The notes under the pieces: model-generated
What the model saw: only the letters and a program-made list of their open reading frames with translations
Databases searched by the model: none
What the model was told of the DNA's origin: nothing
Made by a program: the position numbers and the translations under genes
Assembly: GCA_029298735.1 (NCBI GenBank)
Contig: JANSLP010000057.1
Coordinates: 85,550-149,549 of the forward strand
Source of the DNA: Ophiostoma sp. CBS 140.51
Lineage: Eukaryota; Ascomycota; Sordariomycetes; Ophiostomatales; Ophiostomataceae
Length of the DNA: 64,000 bases
Direction: 5' to 3'
In this document: piece after piece, positions 1 through 12,225 of the stretch
How positions within the stretch are numbered: the first letter of the stretch is position 1
How the letters are laid out: every line of letters starts with the position of its first letter

Positions 1-1724
1 CTAGTATTTAAGAAGAAATATACAGCTCGTATGCCTCATTTCAATCAGATGCAAATGCTAGTTTTTGTACTAATCATTGAAAGTGCTGACTATTGAGCAT
101 TATTGATCAAGGCGCTGGGGCGGCGCTGAGGAGTGCAAAGGCTCCCCAAAAGACCCGAGGCCTTATTTTGAGGCTGGAGTGAAAGGTGACAAGAATCGGT
201 TGTCGGAGACGTTGATGGGGAAAGAAAGTAGGGTAACTCAGAATCCGGAAAGGTAGGCCACCAGAAAGGCTGATGGCTGGCCCAGAGTGGAAATTAAAAG
301 GATGAGAATCAAAAGAGGGAGCTGAAATTTAGCACCCTTATTCTGATCAGGTAAAAGCAGGAACAACCTCCAACAGAGGATCCCAGAACAGCAATATCAA
401 TCTTATGGCGTTATCCGTATCCTGTTCCGCGGCTAAGGATGTTTATTTCTATTTCAACAACCGTAGTCAATGCTGTTCTCGTTTGATGGATAACGATGAA
501 TATGTCCAAAAAGCCGTAAATGCCAAGAGTTAATAGCTTCTGGTGTCCAGAAGAGCTCAAGCTTCACCGAGCTATTGAAGCCCAGACTCAATATCAGTAG
601 CACTTCTCGCGCCACGCCCCACTTTTGCGAGCTCGCATTTCGCAACACACCGTCGAGGCCACCAGCGGCAGTGGACATTTGGTCAAATGTCATGAACTGT
701 GTATGTAGACTTCGGGCCACAATTCAAATGGGCTGGAATCTCGCATACAGGAATGGTTGTGTAAGCCTCTTGCGTTGGATTGTTGTTTTTACTTAAACCG
801 TAGGTGTCTGAAGTCGATGAAAGCACGACGTACTTAACATCGTTTTCCCCCCAAGAAACAAGACACTCATAAACATAAATAATAATCAACAACGAGCTGT
901 CTAGTCTCGAGGAATGCATTGTGCCAGCAGAGAAAAGTATGCCAAGGTTTGACCTTTGGAAGCCAAACGATAACATCAGCATTTTTTAACGGTATATCTT
1001 TGACCAAATCCATACCTATTCCATTTTCAAGTCTGTTGATTTTAGTTATTGAAGAACATATCCACGGGGTCTATCTATATTGTACGAGTTGCTTCGTAAG
1101 TATAACATTCAAATTCTGATTTTTTAGCTGATTTCTCTTTTTTTTTCTGTTTTTTTTTGTGTTATTTAGTGTGACATATTGTCGTTTTCTTTCTTTAAAT
1201 ATTATTTTCATATAGTGGACTTGAATAGAAAATTTCCAATTCATGACCATCGCAGTAAATCAGCGCTTCATATGATAATACAAAAATAAACAGTTGTACA
1301 TATACAAAACAAATCCAAAATGCAATAATAAAAAAAAGCAGATCCCTCTGTCGTTGTCTTACACCGTTCAGTGCACGTGACCTATCAACCGACGTCATGC
1401 TCTGGGCGGTGAGCGAGTGGAGCTCTATTCTGCCGCTCTTGCCGTATCAAAAGCGGGGCCGCAGCAAGGCTGACGGCGTTTGGCAGCACCTAGAGCTCCC
1501 CCTGTCTCCCCTGTTTTTTGCCCGTTCTAGGCGCCAGCGCGCAGTTGTCAGTGATCATTTGCCCCCCAAGAAAGCTACCTTGTGATTCATCCATATCCAT
1601 TCGTTCCTTCCCTTTCCCTTCATCCATCCACCCTCTTGCACAACCATACGAAAGGGGAAGCGTTTGCTTGGCTTCCAATCCTATCGAGTCTCCCATCGCG
1701 GATCGCGGCTGGAGCCTATTAGAG
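1..1724. other. Intergenic DNA upstream of atg17
   Basis: No gene is supported here. The open frames are short, lack family motifs, and do not show the G/C-ending codons of the real genes in the window. The stretch is relatively AT-rich, with a T-run near 1138-1160. From about 1590 it becomes pyrimidine-rich, which fits the promoter and leader of atg17. The atg17 frame is open from 1518, but its first 69 codons look like translated leader rather than protein. Confidence 0.6.
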
Positions 1725-3737
1725 ATGCCTGGGCCCCGCAGCAACGCGCCGTACCGGCTGTCATCACAGGCGAGCTCACGGTCACGACGCTCCGATCGAC
1801 GAAGTATCAGCAGCGCAGATGGTGACCACAAAGAAGACGATGATCGAAACGACAACGACAATCAAAGCATCAGCAACCGGAGTCATACAAGTCATCAAAG
1901 TCAACGAAGCCGCCAGAGCAGTATTGCCGACGACGATGCGGACAACCGCAGCAACCACAGTCGATACGCGAGCAGCCACGACAGCCGACGCAGCGGATAC
2001 GACGACGAAGATGATGGAAGACAAACTGGTGACCCAGGCGAGTCTTCGACTGTCCCTGTTGAAACACTCGTCGAGCACTTGCTGGCAGCTCGACGCGCAC
2101 TCGGCACGATCAGCCAGGTCCTGCGCAGTAACGAGCTCGCGACCGAAGCACGACAACTTTACACGGGCGCCATGGTCGAGACGGCCCAGACAGGGTTCCT
2201 ACGAAACGGCATCCGACAGCAAGCAGCGATTCTCCTCCAGATCCGACGTGGCATGAGCAAGGCCTATGATGTCGGGCGACGCGACTTCCGGATGCTGATC
2301 CGCACACTTGACGCTGCCAACGGGCAGCTCGAACATACAATGGAGATTCTGAGGGCAACAACTGTGGCTGCCGTATTTCGGCCAGCTGGAGAAGAGCCGC
2401 GAAATTTGCTGGACTTTGTGGACGAGGCGGGCGTGGAGGCACTGAGGGACGCGATCAAGCAGAGCATTGCCGAGTTACAAGCGGCCCAGACGTCGTTTGA
2501 TGGCGACCTGTTGCGCTTTGACACGGACTTGCGGTCGCTCAACAAGGCCATGGCAGCCGCACCACCACCGCCGCCGCCATTGCCTCTAGAGCCAGAGGAT
2601 GGTGACAACATTAGCAGCCACCGTAACGACGACGACGAAGAACCGACCGACTCACCCTACCCTGTGCCACACCTGCTGGCGACACTTACACAACGATCTC
2701 ACCGCATGGCGCGGAACCTGACGTCGCTGACACGACATTTTGATCTGTGCGTGACGGCCGTGCGGACGACGGAGGGTGGACTGGAGATGGCGCGCTGGAA
2801 GGCGGCCATGAGTAGTGGCAGTGGCAGTGGCCAACAACAGCAGGACCAAGACCAAAATCCTGTGTCCATCTCGGGCGTCATTGCTGAGCAGGAGGGCAAC
2901 AACAATGGCGGGGGAGGTGCGGACGCTTTGGAGCCTGTCTCGTCACAAGAGCGCGCCGAGATGATCCAGGTTGTGCTCCAGGACGCCGCAGAGGTTGACG
3001 ATGTCGTCGCTGACATGGCTGCCGATCTGCATGAGGCTGAGGCGGCGTTCGCGGCCGTCCATGCCCACGCCGAAGCCACGCATGCGTCCTCTGTCGCCAC
3101 CAACAACGCACTCGCCGTTCTCGAAGACATTGGCAGCCGCCTCCGTAGCTATGCCGCTGCCGAATCCGAATTTGCCGACCGTTGGGCCAACGAGCGTGCC
3201 GTCGTCGCCGACCGGTTGGTGGACATGGACGAGCTACGCGCCTTTTACGAGGGCTACGCCAATGCCTACGACACTTTGATTTTGGAAGCAGAACGGCGGC
3301 GCACCGTCGAAGCCAAGATCCAGACGGTGTGGCGCAAGGCGCGCGATGCCGTGGAGCGGCTGGTCGAGGCCGACCGTGGCGAGCGGGCTAATTTCCGACA
3401 AGAGGTGGGAGAGTTCTTGCCGACAGATCTGTGGCAGGACATGGACCGGCCGCCCAAGGGTGTAGAGCTGTTTGCATCAATGCTCGAGGTGCAACAACAG
3501 CACCAGCAGCACCAGCAGCACCAACGGCAGGCCAGCGGTGATGCCATGGCGTCGTCCACTGCGTCAAGGAGAGGGGCTACAAAGACGGCACCTCCGAGAA
3601 AGAGAAGTCCACGCAACGACGATGAGGCCGATGGTGGCAGCGTGTCCAACAGCTTGCTGGGCGAGACAGGCACCGACCCGGGCGGCAGCAGTCGTGGCGT
3701 CGGTGGCAGCAGCACGCGGACCGTCTTGGGACGGTAG
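1725..3737 (+). CDS. atg17: Autophagy scaffold protein Atg17
   Basis: A single-exon gene for about 670 residues. The Atg17 (APG17 family) region runs from about residue 113 to 590. It opens with a helical ETLVEHLLAARRALG segment and has the family-typical EEPRNLLDFVDE block and a long alpha-helical/coiled-coil body ending near DLWQDMDRPP (about 568). In fungi Atg17 dimerises and scaffolds the Atg1 kinase complex with Atg29 and Atg31 at the phagophore assembly site. Residues 1-110 are a disordered Ser/Arg/Asp-rich extension. Two low-complexity insertions (a Pro run, then Gly/Gln-rich sequence) interrupt the body, and the tail has a Gln/His repeat near residues 588-600. The start at 1725 was chosen because upstream in-frame sequence reads as CT-rich leader. 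The protein is longer than usual for the family because of these additions. Family call is strong; the exact start is less certain. Confidence 0.9.
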   Translation: MPGPRSNAPYRLSSQASSRSRRSDRRSISSADGDHKEDDDRNDNDNQSISNRSHTSHQSQRSRQSSIADDDADNRSNHSRYASSHDSRRSGYDDEDDGRQTGDPGESSTVPVETLVEHLLAARRALGTISQVLRSNELATEARQLYTGAMVETAQTGFLRNGIRQQAAILLQIRRGMSKAYDVGRRDFRMLIRTLDAANGQLEHTMEILRATTVAAVFRPAGEEPRNLLDFVDEAGVEALRDAIKQSIAELQAAQTSFDGDLLRFDTDLRSLNKAMAAAPPPPPPLPLEPEDGDNISSHRNDDDEEPTDSPYPVPHLLATLTQRSHRMARNLTSLTRHFDLCVTAVRTTEGGLEMARWKAAMSSGSGSGQQQQDQDQNPVSISGVIAEQEGNNNGGGGADALEPVSSQERAEMIQVVLQDAAEVDDVVADMAADLHEAEAAFAAVHAHAEATHASSVATNNALAVLEDIGSRLRSYAAAESEFADRWANERAVVADRLVDMDELRAFYEGYANAYDTLILEAERRRTVEAKIQTVWRKARDAVERLVEADRGERANFRQEVGEFLPTDLWQDMDRPPKGVELFASMLEVQQQHQQHQQHQRQASGDAMASSTASRRGATKTAPPRKRSPRNDDEADGGSVSNSLLGETGTDPGGSSRGVGGSSTRTVLGR

Positions 3738-6700
3738 TCACGGCTGTTATGCACCAGACTCTACAAGTCATCACGACACGTGTTCATACTGTATTTCTTC
3801 TTTGGCATTTTTTTTAAATCATTACTTCTTGGTTATTATAGCGGTTGGGACGGATTCATGGCCTCACGGCTGGATCAAATGTACAGGCAGAATTGGACAG
3901 GTAGGGCCTGTTAAAGGGACAAAACTGAATTGGAGTCAAATTGAAGCTTTCCACGTACAACAAATCTCAATGGTGAGAAGTATCGACTCAAAAGATCAGA
4001 CCACTGCACTACAGTCCTTCTATTGTGAACTACGGTTGGCGTTAACGGTTGATGTTGTCAATTGACTGATAATGACGGGATAGCATTTCTGCGTACACTG
4101 ATCATACGACGGCACAGAATATTGCATGTCAACAAGGGATGAAGACAGCCGGCAGAGAACCGGCACGGCAACACAATGAACAACTCCACCGACGTAATTA
4201 ACATCATGAACTTTCTTGACCCTTCGTCTTGTCCTCCCTCTTAGACGCTTAGGATGCCTCCAGGATCCATCTTGTTTCTCGGGTGGCGAAAAGAAAAAAG
4301 AAAAGTACGGCATACGTAGGACTGCGAACGATGAGAAGCTATCTGCCAGCAATTATTCAGGGTCTACGTCAAGCAAGGGAATTTGGAGCAGTCAAAAAAA
4401 GGGTCTTTCCAGGATTTGTCGGGGTTTGTAGGGCGTCCTAAGGGAAGGCTTCCTTACGAAAAGACCCTGCCTCAACCTGCCATTTCAGGGAAATCTCTTG
4501 ATGGTTTGATGTCAATGTGGTCAATTTGTTGCGTCAATGCTGTCAATCGTCCCAACAATTGTTGATCTCTGTTTCTGTTTTGTTCTTTTTTGTCTGTCTA
4601 TGACATTTGTTTCCCACCATTCTGTCAATTCGCTTTTCTTCAAAACCTGCTGTCTTGTTTTGCTGCGGATTGTAAATTGTCACGCAATCGGGAGACCGGA
4701 TTGGCGGTTGTCTCTTTGGTGGTGTTTTCTACCAAGGGTGCTCTGATGTCCTGATGGTGTGTGGCCGTGGGCAAGCTTGCGTGTTCGATTTGTCTGGCTC
4801 GTCTGGGCGGCAAAAAGAGAAAACTGTTCGACTGTCATTTTCGTGTTGTTCTCGCCTCTCTTTCCTTCTCTTTCCCACCCCGATTGCCCCTCCAACTTTG
4901 CTGCAACACATCTAAAAGCTGTTTGTCTGCAGCCGCCACAACACCATATCCCAGAAAGCAACCCTCCTTTGACAACTGTAATGGAGGGCCAGTGAACAGT
5001 GTGTGCATAGCTACAGGCACACCCTCCCTCTGTTGCAGATTCTGTATTTCCTGTGGATTGAGATATCATAATTGATACGGCAGGACTGCACACCGCACTG
5101 CAAGTTTCCTTTGCCGCCACGGACCTTTAGATGGAGTAACATGCGTCGACCGGGTTGCAACTTGATTGCGACTCAGCGATTGTAAGAAAGTACAAAGTCC
5201 AAGACCACCTCTACATGAAAACGGTGGGTGAATTTAGAAAAGTCTATTTTAATAGCGGTGATCCTGACGACAACGACCCTGATGGAAACATCGCCACTCT
5301 GTAAATGGTCGGGGGGGTCTCAGGGACTTTTTGAGGGATCGAATCGAGGAAATCGTCTCCTGTTGACGAAACATTGCCTCCCGTCTTCCGTTAATGTCCG
5401 TCTCCCGTCAATGAGCTCTTAAAAGCTCTTATCAAAATGCGGGAGATAGCCTCTGGTCCCGTTCTTATCATTGTACTTTTGTTTCTCAGAGAGAAGATCA
5501 TGACGTCTCAACGAGGCTACCGTTATCTTCAATCAAAGAACATCGCCGCTTGCCTCTCGATAATGATAGACTGATACACGATAGATGATAGAGATAGAGA
5601 AATCAATGACGGAGGAGTGCGGCTGTCAATGTTGCCAAAGAACAATAGACGTACTCACCGTTTCAAACACTCCACATCGTTCAATTGTACATGCATCAAT
5701 GATGAAGCACGTACATTGTATGCATTGCGGACTTGCGGAATGAGGGGTTCGGGATGGCAACACACAGTCCGTACGTCTTCCATCCTTTCTGCGCTTCTCG
5801 TCCGAGGAAACCGAAGGGTCCCCGATGGATGCGGAGAAGGGAATATGAAAGATGAAATGCGGAGCACGGAGTAATACAGGATCATGAGATTCAATTCATG
5901 CTCGAGTTTGTCATGCTCGTCTGTTCTGCTATGTGGATCTAAGAAAGATGGATCAAGACGCATGTACGTTGTGCATGAGAACGGATGATGATGACCATGT
6001 GACATGATATGTTGAAGATGTATTCTTGGATGTTGCATTTCGACAAGCAAAAGTAGATGTATGTTCATGATGAAGCAATAATACATCACAAGTAATAAAT
6101 GACAGTATCCGACATAATAATAGCAATGATAATAACCTAGCGGATAGTGTCGGTATACGAACGGCTCAGTTGCATCATTAATCTGATGAACGTTCGTTAT
6201 GGCTGCTATCAAAACAATGAAGACGACCATACCTTTCCAGCCTGCTGATGTGTTGTTGAAGGCTGGAACATGCTCCTCTCTTTCGTACTCTCACTCGATA
6301 CACTCGACGAGATCCTACGTGTTCGCCGGCAGCCTTGGCCCCCAGCCTTTTGTCCAGACCCAATGTGGCCATACACAATTCATACACACACCACACACAC
6401 GATCCAACGGCCAAGGCTGTCCCCTCACTTTTTGCAGCCTTCATAATTGCACATTGCTACTCCTCCTCTTCCCACCATCTTGTTGGCTCACCGGCTGTGC
6501 GTTGTGCGTTTTTATAACGGCTGCGACATTGACCCCGACATGAAGGAGAGGCGGATAAGAAACACGACCAACAGTTTTACGACGGTTGGCAAGGCTATCG
6601 CCATCGTCTTCCCGAATAACCCTTCCCGAGCCTCCCGCTTCCAACGCCACTTTTTTCTAACATCTCGTCCTTCTTCTGCTTTGCCGCGTATATCCAGCTA

Positions 6701-9700
6701 TCCTTTTACGTCCAGTCACAGCCGGTGAGCATGAGGAGAGATGGACAAGGACGGACAAGGCTGCGGGGCACTTGGTCTTTGCAGGTGACTGTTTATTTTT
6801 GCGAGGAGCGGACGGGTTACCTCAGCCCTCCCTCCTCTATCGAATGGGCAATTACTCGCCAAATTGACGGAATTGACAGATTTGATGAAATTGGAGGTGA
6901 ACAAATGCAATGCATCAGACAACGAAAAGCGAAATGAGGGGGGAAACTTGGCGTGCAGGGCAATCAATACACGAGCAACAACACATGGACAATAAACAGG
7001 AAAACAGAATTCCTCCGACATTGTTCTGCACGTTTTTATTATCGACAAGTGTTTTTGCGCATCTCTGCAGATTGATCCAACACCCTTTTTCTTCTCCTCT
7101 TTCTCGCTTCATGTTTATTCTCGGCGTCGGAACGGATACTCGCAGACCGGTTTTCTACTGCGGAGTGCCGTCGCAGACGGAGTATTATTGTCTTGTAGAA
7201 TGATGGGCTCCGTCCTTGATGTAATTGCGACATGCAACACAGAAAACTTCGCACGCCACCCCCATTCGCTGAAATGCTACGGTGTGTATTTTTGTCGCCG
7301 TATTTCTCGTCCCTTTCTTTCGAGCTTGCCCCTGCCTTGCCGTCCTTGCCCCTGTCCCTTTGTCTTTTTGTAGCCTTTTTCCCCTTCATTTTTTACCTCC
7401 CTTGTTCTCACACTTTTTTTAAGCGACTTGTGTTGTCGATCACTGCGCTCCAGACCCCATTCGACAAAAAGTGGAGGATTTGATGTGGTGGTGGAGGACG
7501 GAGGAGGAGAAAAAAAGAGGAGGGGAACCACAAAGGAGGGGGCGTCAACGAGGGGAAAAGAGAGGACAAGGGATACAAGAATGTACAAGTACGAAGTACT
7601 GAAAAATCTGATACAAGGCTTGAGATGTCTCTCCAGAGTGGGCTGGATGAAATACCCCATGCCAGATTCAGACCTGGGGGCTGTCAAAATTGGATCACCA
7701 CCGTTTATTTCAGCGAACAATTCAGTCAGCCAAGATGTTTGCGTCAATGTCGAGACGTGGAGATGTCAAAACGTCAAGATGTTGGCGAGGCAAAGCTCAG
7801 ACGACATTGACTGACAGCAACCTGTCAACGTTGAATTCAACCTATATCTCTTCACATGTAATTACGCCTCGATGGTCCAGATGGTCGAGCAGAATCCATT
7901 TTGGCGAGTGACGTCGCGGTTTGCTGCAAGCACATCGAAACTAGACAGGCAGATAACAAATGCAAGAGTAAATGCAGAGCACACTTGCGAGCACGCCTCC
8001 AGCCTGTCATGCAACGCCTCCTTCCTGCACATGCAGCTGTGTGAGACCTGCAGCAGAAACTCAATGAAAGTGAACATTGGAAATCCACAGCTAACAGACT
8101 TGTCTGGACCCAGACAGCTCTTGAAATCTCTGCAATCTGCAGCTTGCCTATCCTCCCATTCTCCCACCATCTGCCAACCTCGCCAACAATTGTGCCAACA
8201 TCTCGAGAGCCCCGTTTCTCAGCCTTTCCCCCCTCGACCTCCTCTTCTCGCGTAAACCGTAAATCTCCACAGCCCTGCAGCAAGTCAAGATAGGGAGATG
8301 TTAGCAGAAAGGAAGGGAGGTTGAAGAAGTCCCTTAACGTCCCTTAACTTTGGTGGCTTTTTTTCTTTGTATGAAAGAAAAAGACCCTTCACCGCATTCT
8401 TGGTTGACACCACCACCAACACCATCCCCTGAGACTAAACCAAGCCTTTGTCGCCACCCCTAGACGCAAAGCAGGCAAAACTAGAATTTTGTGAACACAC
8501 ACACAAAAAAACGCGGAATGCACCTCGAGCGAGTTTTAACAAGAAAAAAGAAAACCCTTCACTATGAATCTCGAAAATCGCGAATCTACACGTCCCTATG
8601 AGGAAATCAAACAAGAAGGACAACGCCACGCCGCATTGCTGCTTTACCCTCAACTCAGAACGTGCACGTATCGCTATCTCCACTCGATCTGCAGCCATCT
8701 CTTGATGTTACATGGCTTGCCAGGCGCCTTGCCCCGTCGAGATAGTTCGAGGTAGTTAAGGCAGTCGAGGTAGTCGAGCCTTCTCTCCCTTGGTCTGGCC
8801 GAGCCTGGCCATCTTGGGCTAGGCCTTGAGGTTGTCGGCTCGCAGGGAGGACCTCTGGGAAGACTCTTGCCGCTGTTAGGTAATGCATTCCCATGGATGT
8901 GGATATCTCTCTTGACTGGATGCGAAGACGTCGTATGCCGTTTCAGTACCATACGTTCACACGTTCACACAAATCCACACATCCAACCACAGCAACATTC
9001 TGTGTGGTCTGGTCTGATATTTTCATTCGTGGTGGCGAGACGAGGTCAACAAAGCATCCAAGTATCTCGCTTCATTCATCGGCTCTTATGTCCCCGTTGG
9101 GATATAGATTCGTAGGGATGTTTACATGTCTCCCTCACATCATCCACTCGATGCCATCCACCCATGTCTTGGTATTCCTTGCTCTCCGTTGCGTGAATTA
9201 TGCTTCATGATGGGGCAACTTTTTTCCGTTCGAGCACTCTTATTCTTGTGGCTCTCGTTTGTTTGTCTTAGCTCAGACGAGGCTGCTGTGATGAGGTCCA
9301 TACGTGGGGTATGGAGAGCACGGAGAGAGATGGAGATGTGGGTGAACGATGAACTGACAACGCCGTCAACGGAGAAGCCAAAACTCGCTGTGCCCACTCC
9401 GAGACGATCAAATCTCCACATCGTGCTCCAGTCTCCAGTTGCTCTTGTACGCGCTTTGCATGTTTGCGTTTTTGACTTTTTGCCCTCTCCGTTCTGACCA
9501 GTAAGCGCTCGGGGTATGGAGAAGGCCAAGACAAGCACAAAGGGAACGACGTTCACACAAAAAGGCGCATCTCCAGAGACGTCGAAACGGAGAACAAGAA
9601 CGGAAGGCAGGCCGGTGCTTTTGCGGGCGACGACGTGAAAGACGGGCCGGGAGACTTACAACTAGACTTTTGCCCCTGGCTAAAAACTCTCTTCGGCGTC

Positions 9701-9960
9701 TTTTCTGTTAAATCATCTCTTCTACTCTCTTTTAACGTCGGCCAAATACTTCATTTAGTCAAAATTTGTTGGGTCTCCAAAAGACTAGAACTTTATGCTC
9801 GTAAACGAACTCCAAGAACAAAGGGTCCAAAAGAAGGGTCTCGACTTGAGAGACTCCAACTTACAGACATCCAGAACATCCAATACGGTCCTTGGCAGCA
9901 ACCTCATCCCTCCTTGACAGACCGTACTGAATGATTCTCGCCAAAATAACGCGTCTGTTC

Positions 9961-9983
9961 TCCGTACTCCATACTCCATACTC
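9961..9983. repeat. Short tandem repeat, 7-bp unit ACTCCAT/ACTCCGT
   Basis: Three adjacent near-copies of a 7-base unit (tccgtactccatactccata). It lies in non-coding DNA. The unit overlaps the CGGAGTA/TACTCCG word that recurs elsewhere in the desert. No function can be assigned. Confidence 0.6.
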
Positions 9984-12213
9984 TCCTTTCTTGTTGTCAA
10001 TCTAGCCCGGGCGGCTACAGAAGACCCTTTTTTTGTGTACTTTTGTGTCACTACGAGATACAGTATGTACTTTCAAATTCTGCCTATGTATGTAATACAC
10101 TTGCTTGTCCTCGCATGAATACTCGTGGGAATACACCAACACTTTGTCAGTTTTGTCTGCTTTGTTGCCTCCAGATTGTGGGGCAGTAGGTTATTCGTGC
10201 AGACAACATCAACCAAAAAGAGGGTGTGAAGCATCTGACGGTTGTCCGAGTGCAAACTTCAAGCACATATTAGTTTCTCTCCACGGTGTGCTCCATCAAG
10301 GACGGGGTCGGCCTGGGCTGGTCGGGGTCTGGAGATGAAGGGACGGAAGTAGAATGGAGAGGCCGGTCTGGGGACAGACTGGAGATGATGGAGGTGGACA
10401 GATGCATGTCGACGGAGTTTGTTTACGGCGTACGGAGTACACCTCTGAGGAGGCGATGCAGAGTTTTCTTCTGCTCGTTTACTCGTTTTCCCTTTTGCTC
10501 TTCCTCTGTTTCCATGTCTTCCTGCACATTGCCTGCCAGCCAACCATTTCCACCACCATCTTTTACCCTCTTTTCATGCCTCGACCTTTTCTCCATATTT
10601 CTTGGCCACCACACCTGATGAGGCGTTGACAGGCGAGACGCCTCCCTCCACTGTCAGTACATCTGCAGTTTTCCGTCTGCAGTATTTTGTCTGCCAGGAA
10701 GGACAAGAGGTGGGGAAGATAAGAGAATAGCAAAATATGAGGACAACCCATGCACGACAAGACTCGGCAGGCAAAATCAGTCTCAGTCTCAGGCAAAAAG
10801 TTTGACCGGTGTGTATCCAGTGCGAGGGCATTGTGTCCTTCGGCTGCAGTGTCCCTTATCCTCCGCCCATCAAGAGGACAGCATCCGATGTTGTCGAAAC
10901 ACTTGTAAACCCGATATCCATCGGAAATTGTTGCCATTGTTGACAAAGTGTGAATTGTGGACTCACACGAGGGAAGCAACCACGGTCAACAAATGTTTGT
11001 AAATATTGGTTACATGCATCAACGCTGGTACACTAGTAACAGGTGCATCTTCTTCTTTTCGTCCCCTCGTCTTGGTCTTCATCAACTGGAGACAAATCCC
11101 TGCAGGTCACTTGACTAACTGTCCGAGCGGTGCACAACATAACTTTTTATATGTGCCTGTATTTCCGGGGTACGCCGTGCGCCATGCCCGTGTTTCTGTG
11201 CATTTCTGTGTGTCTGTGTGCTCCTTGATCATCGTCCAAGACCCGAAGAGACGGTGTGCAATATGTGTGAGGGGATACCATGAGAAGGACGACCAGACGT
11301 TAGCAATGCAAGGGATACACAACAAAGGCTAAGGAGAGAAAAAAGAAGGAGGAAAGAGGGGAAGACAAGCAAGGATACCCTCTCAAGTCCATCAAAATGA
11401 AACTACCGAAAAGATAGACCACCGGGTGTCCGGTATCTACCTTCCCGGGAGGATTCTCCAAATGGTATGAGAGGTCTGAGAGGTCGTTTGTGAGAAGAGA
11501 TAGGCTGAGAGCGACCACGTTGGCGGCCGACTTGGCGAGGCCAGTGTGTCAACCCAAGAGCTATCTTGAGGGTGAGCAAAGTGTAAGAACAATGAGAGAC
11601 GATACTCAAACAATACTAGAAGGAAGAAGCTGGGGATGCGGAGGGCTGCATAAGTGTCGCTGCAACGGTGGAAAAGAAGACGCGGAGAAGGAGGAGAAAG
11701 AAAGGAGTGATACGAAAAGGAGGAGAAGAGGAGAAGAGGAGAAAGCTGATACAGGAACATGGAGAAAGAGGGGAAGCCTTGTTGCTCCATGCAGTCTTGT
11801 CTTGATACACATCAGACAAACAACCACTTACACATCGACGGAGGCCCCCGACGTGGGTAGACAGGATCGAGAGATAAGGCTTTGCCTGTTATTGACTCTG
11901 TCTGGGGACAGGCAGTCAGTGCTCAGTTATTGATGGATGCCACCCCCATACTTTTGGGATCTTGGTCTGCAGATGGCTGCAGAAGAAATACTGCAGATTT
12001 GCCAATTACTGTCTGAAGTGATGGTGGTGTTGGTGTTGATGATGCTGAAGACTTCTTCATTCACACCGCTTGTTGAAGTACACCGCAATCGGGGAAAAGA
12101 TGACTGATGTTTTTTGATTGTTTGTCTTCTCCAGATTGTTTGTTGCCTGCAGCTACAAAAAGGCTGCCCTCCATCATTGAGCGATAGCGGGCAGCCCGGG
12201 ACTCCTGCCAAGG

Positions 12214-12225
12214 TGATTGGCCAAT
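12214..12225. promoter_or_regulatory. Palindromic CCAAT-box element TGATTGGCCAAT
   Basis: ATTGGCCAAT is a perfect 10-base palindrome holding two overlapping CCAAT boxes, and its reverse complement GGCCAATCA fits the extended CCAAT-binding-complex consensus. The same 12-mer appears at about 16923, and 11 of its bases at about 20096. That it acts as a binding site is inference. Confidence 0.35.
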
